From Chitinophaga solisilvae (GTDB taxonomy: Bacteria > Bacteroidota > Bacteroidia > Chitinophagales > Chitinophagaceae), in NCBI RefSeq assembly GCF_009928525.1, contig NZ_JAABOK010000017.1, positions 61,948 to 125,947 of the forward strand: a stretch of DNA of 64,000 nt. The letters run 5' to 3'. The position numbers and the translations under genes are program-made. Positions 52,181 to 61,075 of the stretch are shown one piece after another. The notes beneath the pieces were generated by a model that had not been told where the DNA came from, ran no database searches, and was given only the letters and a program-made list of their open reading frames with translations. Each line of letters opens with the position of its first letter. Positions within the stretch are counted from its first letter, which is position 1.

Positions 52181-54818
52181 ATCAACGAACTACTTATTAT
52201 ACGCTTTATTCTTACTGCTGGCATTTTTACCAGCAGGTATCCTGCATGCGCAAAACATGCGGGATCCGCTGCTTATACGCCCCTATACGCCACCCGCCCG
52301 GCAGGGTTCCATCCTGTTTTTTATACAGGACATACAACGCACTACCGGCATCAGCATCTCCTACAGTTCCAACTTCCTGCACCTGAATAAAAAAATTCAA
52401 CTCACTGGTACGGAGCATACCACCGGAGCCGTACTCAATACCATCCTACAGGGAACCGGTATACAGGCTGCCCCGGTCAACGGTAAAATATTCCTGCTGC
52501 GCGAAAGCTCGCAGACACAATACTATACCATCAGCGGATTCGTTAAGGAAGTCAACAGCCATGAGATCATCATCGGCGCCTCCATTTATGACCCGGTAAC
52601 CCGCAAAGGTACTGTCAGCAACGCCTACGGTTTTTACAGCCTGCAGGTCCCCGACAGCTGCAACAGTATTGTATTCTCCCATATTGGCTATGAGACAGTG
52701 ATACAGGCCCTTCCCCCACCGGATGAAGGACAGCTCGACATACATATGACCGCCCGTAATCAGCTGCAGACGGTCATTGTAAGCGGTGAAAACGATTCTG
52801 TTACCCTCCAGGCCGGGTATATCAATATGCCCGTTGGTTACGTATCCAACTTCCCCGCCCTGCTCGGGGAAAAGGATGTACTGAAATCCCTGCAGCTGTA
52901 TCCCGGCACAGGCAGTTCCCTGGAAAGCAGCAGCAACCTGCTCATACGCGGCGGCGGCGCTGACCAGAACCTTTATCTGCTGGATGGCGTTCCCCTCTAT
53001 CATACCGGCCACCTCTTCGGCCTCTTCTCTATCTTCAACGGAGATGCGGTAAAAGATGTTTCGCTGTATAAAGATGCCTTCCCCGCCCGTTATGGCGGCC
53101 GCCTCTCCTCTGTGGTGGACATCCGCACGAAAGACGGTAACATGAAGGAATGGCACGGAAAGGGAACCTTCAGCCCCGTTTCCGCCAGCGCGGAACTGGA
53201 AGGCCCTATCGTACGAGACAAAAGCGCCATCTCCCTGTCTATCCGCAGATCGCTGGTAGATGTATTATACGGCAAAAGGTTTCATGACCGGTATGGCAAA
53301 TACTCTCTGTATGATGTCAACTTCAAACTGAACCAGGTCATCAACAGCAAAAACAGGCTATACCTCAGCTTCTACAAAGGGCAGGATAACATGTTCATTC
53401 CCGGCGACAACGTGATTCTTCCCCTGCAGGACGATTACAAATTTGCCTGGAGCAATATTACCACCGCCCTCAAATGGACGCGTGTCATCAATCCACGGAT
53501 GTTCTCCAATACCACCGCCACCTATAGCCGGTTCTACAACCTGTTCTCACAGAACAGCGTAGTACCGCTTTCTGAAATTGATTCTATCTATGTAAACGGC
53601 AAAGGCGTATCCCGCATTCGTGATATAGCCATTCACAATGAAACGGAATATGCCATCAACAGTGATCACCGCCTTTCTTTCGGCGGCGGTTATACCTATC
53701 ATAACTTCGCGCCTACGGCCTACCGTACCAATGTACATGCAGGAGATGCCACTCAGCGCGAAGCGCCTAAATACTATATGTCTGAATTCACGGCCTATGC
53801 GGAGGATGAACTCAGCCTGCTCAACGACCGGCTCATCATCAGGCCGGGGCTGCATTTCGGCGCACTCGCACAAAGCAGCTCCTTTTACCCCAGCCTGCAG
53901 CCTCGCGTAATGGTGCGCTGGAATATGCCGCATATGCAGTATATACAGGCGTCGTTTGCCCAGATGACACAGTTCCTGCATCAGCTGACAACACCGGTGA
54001 TTAATCTCCCCACAGACCTCTGGGTGCCCAGCACGGAAAATATCAAACCGGAAAGAGCATTTTCCTACAGCCTGTCTTACCAGAAACAATGGGCGAACAA
54101 CTGGCGTTTCAATGCAAACCTTTACTACAAACAACTGCAGAACATCGTTACCACCAATACGGTACTGAATATTTTCGATAACTCTGACCTCTGGGAGAAA
54201 AAAGTGATCGCCGGCAATGGCTATAATTATGGCAGTGAGCTGTTACTGGAAAAAACGCAGGGTAAGTTTACCGGCATCTTTTCCTACACGCTGTCCTGGG
54301 CCTGGCGGAAATTTGCCCGTATCAACAGCGGACAGATGTTCCCCTATAAGGAAGACCGCCGCCACAACCTGTCACTGGCCGTGAAATACCGGGTTAAGCC
54401 CCGCTGGAATCTCTCCGCTTCGTGGAAATTTGCCAGTGGCGCACCATTCACGCTGCCGGCACAGATATTCCCGGACTTCGACTGGGGGCGTAATATCTAC
54501 GGCTACCTCGATGGGCGCTACCAGCCCAATGGCGGTAATGTGATCAATTACCTGCCCTATATCGCCAAACTGAACAACTACCGGTTACATGCTGTTCACC
54601 ACCTGGATATAGGCACCACCATATACCTGGGTAAGGGCAACCACTTCCGGCATATTATCACCGGCGGCGTCTATAATGTATATTCGCGCAGTAATCCGTT
54701 CATTGTGAGTTACGACCAGTTCACGCTTTTTACCTACAACGATTTTTATCCGTTGCAGCTATATCAGTACAGTCTGTTTAAAACATTACCTTATCTCAGT
54801 TATACATTCAAGTTTTAG
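52101..54818 (+). CDS. TonB-dependent receptor with STN domain
   Basis: An outer-membrane receptor of about 905 residues. After a long N-terminus and signal ending at ILHAQN, an STN (secretin/TonB N-terminal) signalling domain, then a carboxypeptidase-regulatory-like domain (TISGFVKEVNSHEIIIGASIYD), a plug with LLIRGGGADQNLYLLDGVPLYH and a 22-strand barrel. STN domains signal to FecR-type partners. The start is uncertain: ATG 52101 overlaps the FecR gene by 80 bases, a TTG at 52131 is an alternative, and no ATG lies after the FecR stop before the signal. Ligand unknown. Confidence 0.88.
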   Translation: MRFCTNYNFCLVSTTRKKTASSSSAGRSTNYLLYALFLLLAFLPAGILHAQNMRDPLLIRPYTPPARQGSILFFIQDIQRTTGISISYSSNFLHLNKKIQLTGTEHTTGAVLNTILQGTGIQAAPVNGKIFLLRESSQTQYYTISGFVKEVNSHEIIIGASIYDPVTRKGTVSNAYGFYSLQVPDSCNSIVFSHIGYETVIQALPPPDEGQLDIHMTARNQLQTVIVSGENDSVTLQAGYINMPVGYVSNFPALLGEKDVLKSLQLYPGTGSSLESSSNLLIRGGGADQNLYLLDGVPLYHTGHLFGLFSIFNGDAVKDVSLYKDAFPARYGGRLSSVVDIRTKDGNMKEWHGKGTFSPVSASAELEGPIVRDKSAISLSIRRSLVDVLYGKRFHDRYGKYSLYDVNFKLNQVINSKNRLYLSFYKGQDNMFIPGDNVILPLQDDYKFAWSNITTALKWTRVINPRMFSNTTATYSRFYNLFSQNSVVPLSEIDSIYVNGKGVSRIRDIAIHNETEYAINSDHRLSFGGGYTYHNFAPTAYRTNVHAGDATQREAPKYYMSEFTAYAEDELSLLNDRLIIRPGLHFGALAQSSSFYPSLQPRVMVRWNMPHMQYIQASFAQMTQFLHQLTTPVINLPTDLWVPSTENIKPERAFSYSLSYQKQWANNWRFNANLYYKQLQNIVTTNTVLNIFDNSDLWEKKVIAGNGYNYGSELLLEKTQGKFTGIFSYTLSWAWRKFARINSGQMFPYKEDRRHNLSLAVKYRVKPRWNLSASWKFASGAPFTLPAQIFPDFDWGRNIYGYLDGRYQPNGGNVINYLPYIAKLNNYRLHAVHHLDIGTTIYLGKGNHFRHIITGGVYNVYSRSNPFIVSYDQFTLFTYNDFYPLQLYQYSLFKTLPYLSYTFKF

Positions 54819-54819
54819 T

Positions 54820-55842
54820 ATGAAGTACCTGTTGATTTTCATGTGTGCCGGGATCGCCTTTCTGATGGGGTGCGAGAAGGAACTGCCGGTACCTCCTTCC
54901 AATATTAAACCCCGCACCGTCGTATATGCCGAGCTGATTGCCGGCTCCAAAGGGGAAGTACGGCTGGGCAAAAGCAAGCCTGTGGGCCCGGGTATCAACA
55001 ACGAATTTGAAAGCGTTCCCAATGCGGCGATACAATTGCTGGATAAAGACAGCAACCTGATAGAAACGCTGCAATATGTAGATGACCCCAACAACAACAT
55101 GAGTCTTTACCGCGGCAATAAAACCCTGGAAGGAGCACATACCTACCGGGTAAGAGTAGCCGTACCTGATATGAAACCGGTATCCGCCAGCGCCTGGGTA
55201 CCACCTGCATTTAAAATGGATCTGGTAGATACTGCGCGCACCATGCTCAACGGCAGACCGGTATTGCGGTTCCGCTTCAATATTCAGCCATTGCCTGCAG
55301 GCATCCGCCAATACATTGTATTTGAAGCGCTGAAACAGATTGCTGTACTGGATACTTTCTTTTACTACAGCGGCCAGCGGTATCACCTGACGGAGAATGC
55401 TGATTTGTACCAGCGCGTCAAAAATGAACCAGGAGTCAGACTGGAAAAGGATACTACCTGGGAAAACGCCTATCTGCGCATCCCCTGCTATACGCAGGAC
55501 GAAAATGCGGATAACAACCAGATCGGCGGACTCAATGAAAACTATAATGCCATCCTGTTTACACAGATGAACAAACCGCTGAATACCTGTCTGTATATCA
55601 ATGCCACGGCGCTGGTAGCCAATCCGTCTTTATATATCCCGCAGGGGCGTGTAATGGTGTACGTGAAATCCGTATCAAAGGAGTATTACGATTTTCTGCT
55701 GACGTACGAGAAGCTGAAACGCAACCCCGGACTGAACAGCCTGGTGCAGGCTATTCAGTTGCGGAGTAATGCTATTGGTGGTCTGGGTGTGATCGGCGGT
55801 GTCAATCAAAAGGTGTTCCCGCTATACTTTGATGAACTGTAG
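54820..55842 (+). CDS. DUF4249 lipoprotein
   Basis: A 340-residue lipoprotein with signal MKYLLIFMCAGIAFLMGC (C18) and a beta-rich DUF4249 body (RTVVYAELIAGSKGEVRLGKSKPV; YRVRVAVPDMKPVSASAWVP). It starts one base after the receptor stop, as is usual for this family, and is thought to work with the TonB receptor at the surface, for example capturing the substrate. Ligand unknown. Confidence 0.9.
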   Translation: MKYLLIFMCAGIAFLMGCEKELPVPPSNIKPRTVVYAELIAGSKGEVRLGKSKPVGPGINNEFESVPNAAIQLLDKDSNLIETLQYVDDPNNNMSLYRGNKTLEGAHTYRVRVAVPDMKPVSASAWVPPAFKMDLVDTARTMLNGRPVLRFRFNIQPLPAGIRQYIVFEALKQIAVLDTFFYYSGQRYHLTENADLYQRVKNEPGVRLEKDTTWENAYLRIPCYTQDENADNNQIGGLNENYNAILFTQMNKPLNTCLYINATALVANPSLYIPQGRVMVYVKSVSKEYYDFLLTYEKLKRNPGLNSLVQAIQLRSNAIGGLGVIGGVNQKVFPLYFDEL

Positions 55843-55850
55843 CGGGTTTA

Positions 55851-57716
55851 CTACATCACTTTTACATTATCATTCTTATTTACATCGGCTACCCAGGTAC
55901 TGCCAAGGGTTACTTTCCTTATCTTTTTGGGAGAAGTAAAAGATAAGGTTGTGGTTTTATTTCCTTTCTCCCAGCAGGCAATACTCTGATGCAGCATGCG
56001 TTCCGTGCCGTCGGTGAATTCTACCCGCACATCTACGGGAACAGGTTTGGTACCTTTCGATATTATTTCAATATCACGCTGCTGTCCTTTCTCTGTTACA
56101 GCCTTGATACCCAGGTCAGGGTAGCCGTTATCAAAGAACCAGCTTTTCCAGAACCAGTTAAGATTCCTGCCGGAGCCGGTATTCATGCAGTTGAAGAAAT
56201 CGTAAGGTTGCGGATGTTTACCATGCCACTGGGCAATGTAGTAGTGCAGCGCTTTCAGGAAGAGGCTGTCGCCCAGCATATCCTTAACATACAGATAGCC
56301 CAGCGCCGGTTTGGGATAGGAGTTCACCATATAGGCGTCTGTCAGCTGGTTGGACGGTGTTACAACCGGCAGATCCTGCCCTCTTCCTGCCATGAGGTTA
56401 TAGGGTTGCATGCCGTAATCATCTATGATAGTGCTGTCGATCATCGGCGAAATGATCCATTCGCCGATAGTAGCCCAGCCTTCATCCATCCAGGCATACT
56501 GCGTTTCATTGGTACCCATATAAAACGGGAACATGGTATGGAAGATCTCATGATCGGTGAGTTCTATGGCAGCGGCTTTGTTGGTCAGCGGGTTATCATT
56601 CACCATCATTGGATATTCCATCTGATCCAGCCCGTCAAATACGGTGATATGCGGATAAGGGAAAGGCCATTTCGGGAAATGGTGGCTCATCTGATCTACG
56701 GTAATGCGGGCATAGTCCACTACGTCGTAGAAATCGGCGTGCGCCGCGTTAAACGCCACATCCACGCGGGTTCTGCGCTTCGTGCTGTGGTCTGCCTCCA
56801 CGCTTGTTGCCCGCCACTGGTAATGATTGCTGGTTGCGAACGCGAAATCGGTCACATTATCTGCTTCAAAGCGCCACGTGTTCCAGGCATTCTTTTTTGA
56901 AATATTTCCTTCGCGTATATCTTCTTCGCTAATGATGTCTGTTACTTTATCACTCTTTTCTGCCAGGGCAATCCGTTCCGCATATTTACTGTTATATACG
57001 TCTGCAGTGTTCTTCAGATCACCGGTAGCCCATACCTGGTAGTTGCCAGGCACGGTAATGGCTACACGAAAATCACTGAAATCATTATAGAATTCCTGCA
57101 CGCCGGTATAGGGAATTTTATCCCATCCGTGGAGGTCATCGTATACGGCTATACGCGGAAAGAAATAGGCGATGAAGTAAGCGCCGCTATCCACCGCACC
57201 CGTGCGGATATGCGTATTTTCATTGAGCGTATAGGAGAAGCTCAGGGAGATGTTCACCTGTTCTCCCGGCCTGATGGCTGCATTTCCGGATAGCCCGAGC
57301 GGCATATTGGTACCCGTCACGGACGGCAGCCGCATTTCTGTACCATTCAGTTTGAAATTACGTATATCTACCCCCTTGGTCAGATCGCCGGCGGTCACCG
57401 GCATATACCGGACAGCTCCGTGCTGAAAGAGATTGGAAAACAGTTTAAAGTTGATTTCCCTCAATGTATCCGGGCTGTTGTTGGTGTAGACAATGCTTTC
57501 TGTACCGGAAACCTTATTGGTAGCGGGATCGAAGGACACCTGTATATCATAGGCGGCTTTGTTCTGCCAGTACCTGGGACCGGGAGCGCCGTTTGCGCTG
57601 CGGGTGTTTTGCTCATATGCCCGACTGATGTTCAGCGGCATATATAAAGCCTGTGCCGACACCAGCTGCCAGCCTGCCAGCAACAGACCGGATAAAATAC
57701 CTTGTACTTTGTTCAT
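55851..57716 (-). CDS. Secreted M1-family metallopeptidase, second copy
   Basis: A 621-residue zinc peptidase with signal ending near VSAQ (residue 22). The zinc site is H389-E390-x-x-H393 and, 18 residues further, E412 in WMDEG. The substrate loop is DQMEYPMM at 365-371 instead of GAMEN. The C-terminal 90 residues form an Ig-like beta domain (KAVTEKGQQRDIEIISKGTKPVPVDVRVEF). Converges with the DUF4249 gene (eight bases apart). Only distantly related to the M1 peptidase at 5375, so not a recent duplicate. Confidence 0.92.
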   Translation of the reverse strand: MNKVQGILSGLLLAGWQLVSAQALYMPLNISRAYEQNTRSANGAPGPRYWQNKAAYDIQVSFDPATNKVSGTESIVYTNNSPDTLREINFKLFSNLFQHGAVRYMPVTAGDLTKGVDIRNFKLNGTEMRLPSVTGTNMPLGLSGNAAIRPGEQVNISLSFSYTLNENTHIRTGAVDSGAYFIAYFFPRIAVYDDLHGWDKIPYTGVQEFYNDFSDFRVAITVPGNYQVWATGDLKNTADVYNSKYAERIALAEKSDKVTDIISEEDIREGNISKKNAWNTWRFEADNVTDFAFATSNHYQWRATSVEADHSTKRRTRVDVAFNAAHADFYDVVDYARITVDQMSHHFPKWPFPYPHITVFDGLDQMEYPMMVNDNPLTNKAAAIELTDHEIFHTMFPFYMGTNETQYAWMDEGWATIGEWIISPMIDSTIIDDYGMQPYNLMAGRGQDLPVVTPSNQLTDAYMVNSYPKPALGYLYVKDMLGDSLFLKALHYYIAQWHGKHPQPYDFFNCMNTGSGRNLNWFWKSWFFDNGYPDLGIKAVTEKGQQRDIEIISKGTKPVPVDVRVEFTDGTERMLHQSIACWEKGNKTTTLSFTSPKKIRKVTLGSTWVADVNKNDNVKVM

Positions 57717-57721
57717 AGATA

Positions 57722-57750
57722 ATAAAAATAAAGTTCCTGTTTACAGGAAC
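57722..57750 (-). terminator. Rho-independent terminator of the small lipoprotein gene
   Basis: On the minus strand GTTCCTG and CAGGAAC (57733-57739 with 57744-57750) form a 7-bp stem with a 4-base loop followed by TTTATTTTTATT. It lies 23 bases past the stop of the gene at 57774. Confidence 0.75.
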
Positions 57751-57773
57751 GGTCATCTTTCAAATGTAGGAAA

Positions 57774-58127
57774 TTACCGGGGTATATGCGTAGTGTCAGG
57801 TACAGTACGGAGGCTGTCTGCCGGCAACGGCCCGGTATGGGATGAATCGGCAGGAGCAGTCGCAGAGTCGCTGCCGGCAGCATTTTTCTTCGGCAGCGGA
57901 ATAGTAGGCGCTGTGTTTCGACGCGTCCGGGTATAACGGGAAACATTTCCCTGGCGCCGCATGTCTTTCATCGTCTTCTTATCAAACAGGTACTGCGGAT
58001 GCTTTTCGGGGCGCAGGCCTTTATCAAACTGCGCTTCTGCTCCCATTGCGGGCGCCTGGTAAATTTTCTGCGATGGCTGGCAGGCTGTCAACATCAACAG
58101 CATGGCAGATAGCCTGGTTATTATCAT
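57774..58127 (-). CDS. Small Pro/Thr-rich lipoprotein
   Basis: A 117-residue lipoprotein with signal MIITRLSAMLLMLTAC (C16). The mature chain is low-complexity: basic stretch RRQGNVSRYTRTRRNTAP then Pro/Ser/Asp-rich tail, with no domain I recognise. Own terminator on the 3' side; divergent from the actin-like gene. Coding status supported by the lipobox and frame length only. Confidence 0.6.
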   Translation of the reverse strand: MIITRLSAMLLMLTACQPSQKIYQAPAMGAEAQFDKGLRPEKHPQYLFDKKTMKDMRRQGNVSRYTRTRRNTAPTIPLPKKNAAGSDSATAPADSSHTGPLPADSLRTVPDTTHIPR

Positions 58128-58382
58128 GCGGAAAGAAATGGAAGTGTGCGGCGGTATGGGGACAAGCAGGTCAGTAAAAAACGGAAATACAGGGTTGTTT
58201 AGTATCCCTGCATCAGTCTGCCTGTTTTGAAAATTAGCAGCCCTGTATTAAATTTAGCGTAAATTAGCTGATTGTCATTCCCTTGTTTACTAATATTTTA
58301 TATATTTAACCGCTGTTTGGTATTTAGATGAATCCCTCATCCCCGGCCAAATTGCGCATAATGTTATTATCAACAAATCACT

Positions 58383-59447
58383 ATGAAAGTATCTACCATC
58401 AGCTTCCCCAGCGTTTTTGAAACGGCATTCGGGAACACGGAAAATTCCAGTAAGGACCTGCTCAACGGATTAAAAATCAAAAAAGATGAGGCATGGTACC
58501 TGGTTGGAAACCTGGCCAAAAGAGGCGGTATCAATCCCGGCAGAATCACGAACGCCGCTCCTACCGAAGAAGATTATGAAATATTGTTCAAAGCAGCATT
58601 ACTGAATACCATCGACAAAGTGCAGCAACCAATTGCGCTCACCATGGGATTCCCCTTCTCTACCTACAATATCTACAAAACAGCGGCAGAGCAGTTTCTG
58701 AGTAAAAGACACTTTCTGATTGATTACGATACCCAGACTTTCAACACCAAGGGCTCTTTCAAAAAGGCGATGTTTGACATTGAGAAGTATGAAATCATCC
58801 CTGAAATTGTAGGCGGCATCATTGGTTTGAAGAAAACCATCAATGAGCCCCAGTTGGATAACTTCATTGCTATCAGTTTCGGATTTGGTACCGTTGAAGG
58901 CGGCATGGCTACCGGCGATGGCCTGGTACACCGTACCTGCTTCAGTTCCCACGGTATCCGTTATGCAATCAACAACCTGACCCGTGAGCTGAATCAGAAA
59001 CATTACCTGGAGATGAAAAATGAACACCAGGTAGATGATGCCTTTGTGAAAGGATCTATCTTTACGAACCGTAAACGTATTGACCTCCGCGATATGCGTA
59101 AAGGCGTACTTACCCAGTATTACAAGGAAGTAGTATCCCCGCTGATGCGCAGCTATTTCACTGACCTGGATTTTGAAACCTGTGAAAAGATTTACCTGAT
59201 GGGTGGCGGTGCGCACTATCGTGAACTGACAGATGCCTTCCAGGAAGAATTCCGTGATTTTATTCCGGTAGAAGTAGCCCCTGAACCTGAAAAGCTCATC
59301 AGTATCGGTTATCTTCACAACTCCTTGCGTATTTCTGATAACAAACCGCAAAGGAGCGTAGGACTGGATCTCGGTAATTCCAGCTCTATTATTTCCACTT
59401 TTGATGAAGATCATCAGCCAGTAGTAAATAATCCTATCACCCTCTAA
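58383..59447 (+). CDS. Actin-like protein, apparently circularly permuted
   Basis: A 354-residue ParM/Ta0583-type actin-fold protein. Phosphate-2-like strand turn ISFGFGTVE is at 164-172 and the adenosine motif LMGGGA at 272-277. The phosphate-1 motif, normally the first strand, is missing from the N-terminus (MKVSTISFPSVFE starts at the FPS strand) and is found at the C-terminus as VGLDLGNSSSIIS (326-338). In phosphate-2 the usual Asp is S165. An in-frame stop 8 codons upstream (58359) rules out a longer N-terminus. Followed nine bases later by a bactofilin gene, so probably a cytoskeletal partner. Filament formation is inferred. Confidence 0.85.
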   Translation: MKVSTISFPSVFETAFGNTENSSKDLLNGLKIKKDEAWYLVGNLAKRGGINPGRITNAAPTEEDYEILFKAALLNTIDKVQQPIALTMGFPFSTYNIYKTAAEQFLSKRHFLIDYDTQTFNTKGSFKKAMFDIEKYEIIPEIVGGIIGLKKTINEPQLDNFIAISFGFGTVEGGMATGDGLVHRTCFSSHGIRYAINNLTRELNQKHYLEMKNEHQVDDAFVKGSIFTNRKRIDLRDMRKGVLTQYYKEVVSPLMRSYFTDLDFETCEKIYLMGGGAHYRELTDAFQEEFRDFIPVEVAPEPEKLISIGYLHNSLRISDNKPQRSVGLDLGNSSSIISTFDEDHQPVVNNPITL

Positions 59448-59456
59448 ATAATTTGT

Positions 59457-59921
59457 GTGATCAGTGTGAGACATTTTTTCCGCAACATCATTGTACCAGG
59501 GGCATTCCGCATCCCTAAGGAAGTTACTGTTAACGGCAGCATTGATGCCACTATCTCAGGACGTATTGACGGGCATGTAAAAGGAAACGTAAAAACCACC
59601 GGCAAACTGGTTGTCAGCGAAAACGCCAGTATCCGCGGGCATATTTATGCGACCGATCTCGTGGTACACGGAAAAGTGTATGGCGATGTATATATCACCA
59701 ACAAAGCACACATCAGCAATAAAGCCTATGTCAAGGGAGATGTAAACGCACTGGTACTCGAACTCGAAGAAGGTGCAGTGGTGGAAGGCGCTATCCGGAA
59801 AAATGTGCAGCCCGTACATAAACCGGAACCAGTGGCTGAACCCGCAGCCGGAGAAACTGCTCCCGCCGCCCCTCCTGCTCCTGCTGCCAACGAAGAAGAG
59901 CAGGCTACCAGCTGGTTTTAG
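59457..59921 (+). CDS. Bactofilin (polymer-forming cytoskeletal protein)
   Basis: A 154-residue bactofilin: the central beta-helix of about 100 residues has short repeated strands (VNGSIDATISGRIDGHVKGNV, KLVVSENASIRGHI, LVVHGKVYGDV, AHISNKAYVKGDV), then a Pro/Ala-rich tail ending EEEQATSWF. Bactofilins form nucleotide-free filaments at membranes. GTG start at 59457 (another GTG at 59466). Nine bases after the actin-like gene, so likely co-expressed. Confidence 0.92.
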   Translation: MISVRHFFRNIIVPGAFRIPKEVTVNGSIDATISGRIDGHVKGNVKTTGKLVVSENASIRGHIYATDLVVHGKVYGDVYITNKAHISNKAYVKGDVNALVLELEEGAVVEGAIRKNVQPVHKPEPVAEPAAGETAPAAPPAPAANEEEQATSWF

Positions 59922-59964
59922 AGTTTGTCCTTACTTAACAACGTATATACCTGAACGTTATTCC

Positions 59965-60007
59965 AAGGCCGTCCCGCCCATATCAAAGGCCGGACGGCCT
60001 TTGATAT
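59965..60007. terminator. Terminator with two mutually exclusive hairpins
   Basis: Hairpin 1: 59965-59974 pairs with 59992-60001 (perfect 10 bp, 17-base loop). Hairpin 2: 59980-59991 pairs with 59996-60007 (perfect 12 bp, 4-base loop). They share the second half, so only one forms at a time. Hairpin 2 abuts the stop codon of the opposite-strand membrane gene (first base 60007), so it probably ends both converging transcripts. Confidence 0.7.
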
Positions 60008-60717
60008 TATTCCTCCGCCGCCGGGATATATAAATGCCGGAAAGTCAGTACCAGCAATAATAACACCACTGCCGTATGAACTACAATCAACAAGGGCGTC
60101 CCCAATATTACCGGCTTACTCCACGGCGTACCTGACAGGGATCGCAGCACATTATTCCACCCCGCGATCAGGTAAATCAGTATAAAGGGCAACGGCAGGA
60201 AATACAGCCGCCAGAATACCCTTCGGCGCACATCTTCCCGGATAGCGTACCATGCTGCCCGCAACGGAGGTATAGTAAGTGCCAGCACAACAATAATACA
60301 GATAGCAGCCCTGATATAAAGGCTCACCTCTGCTCCTGTCAGCTTTCTTATAAAAGTCATCTCATCGCTGGTAGACGGTGTCAGTAAAGTGAATGGAAGC
60401 GGGATCAGCCTCCCGAACGGAAGATTGGCAAAGATCAGCGCAAATCCCAGGGCTTTGATACGTGGCTGCGGAACACGCAGCAGCAACATCCCTCCCCACA
60501 TGGCTGCAAAGGAAAATAAAGGCCCTCCGATATCTACCCACCTGCTGACTGCAGCATTACAATCTCCGCATTCCGGCACATTATCAAACACCCGCGCTGC
60601 ATCACAGCCACATAATATATGATTCAGCCACCCATGGACCAGCTCATGTAATTCCACAAAAAGCAATGTCAGTAACAAAAAAGTAAAAACATACCGGGCA
60701 TTGAACCTGGAAAGCAT
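60007..60717 (-). CDS. Multi-pass membrane protein with HEXXH
   Basis: A 236-residue membrane protein with about six helices. The first helix contains H24-E25-L-V-H28 (HELVH), a zinc-metalloprotease-like motif inside the membrane, as in site-2 proteases; a later helix reads FANLPFGRLIPLPF, resembling but not matching the S2P NxxPxxxxDG motif (the Asp is missing). DAARVFDNVPECGDC is a Cys-rich loop. It may be a divergent M50-like peptidase or a non-catalytic relative. Function unknown. Confidence 0.72.
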   Translation of the reverse strand: MLSRFNARYVFTFLLLTLLFVELHELVHGWLNHILCGCDAARVFDNVPECGDCNAAVSRWVDIGGPLFSFAAMWGGMLLLRVPQPRIKALGFALIFANLPFGRLIPLPFTLLTPSTSDEMTFIRKLTGAEVSLYIRAAICIIVVLALTIPPLRAAWYAIREDVRRRVFWRLYFLPLPFILIYLIAGWNNVLRSLSGTPWSKPVILGTPLLIVVHTAVVLLLLVLTFRHLYIPAAEE

Positions 60718-60750
60718 AGGTTGATAAAATTATGGTAAAGAGATACGATG

Positions 60751-60984
60751 TCAGCGGAGTCCTTTCTTCAGCGGATCCAGGAGGTGGGTAAGTCCGTTCA
60801 TCTTAATCACCAGCATGGTTTCCAGCAGCATTCCCAGCTTCCCCTTGGGGAAACCTTTGCGCTGAAACCATTCCAGGTAGCTGACCGGCAGCTCACAAAG
60901 CACCACATCCTTATACTTTCCGAAAGGCATTTTCATCATGACCAGCTGTTGCAGCAGTGCCGGATCGGGCGCCATCATCTCCAT
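60751..60984 (-). CDS. DUF3820 small protein
   Basis: A 77-residue protein with the DUF3820 signature MPFGKYKDVVLCELPVSYLEWFQRKGFPKGKLGMLLETM at 19-57. Called a putative quorum-sensing-regulated virulence factor in some annotation, without evidence here. A probable nucleic-acid-binding or adaptor domain. 33 bases upstream of the membrane protein gene on the same strand. Confidence 0.85.
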   Translation of the reverse strand: MEMMAPDPALLQQLVMMKMPFGKYKDVVLCELPVSYLEWFQRKGFPKGKLGMLLETMLVIKMNGLTHLLDPLKKGLR

Positions 60985-61075
60985 AGTTACAGTTTAATCG
61001 TTAAGCGGCAAATTTAATCAAGATTATTTCTTTTCAGTGACAACTTCGTAATTTGTATACTGATAAAAACCATAC

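Noticed and set aside
55989..56900. Open frame antisense to the second M1 peptidase
   Set aside because: No signal, no domain, and the sense gene has an intact zinc site.
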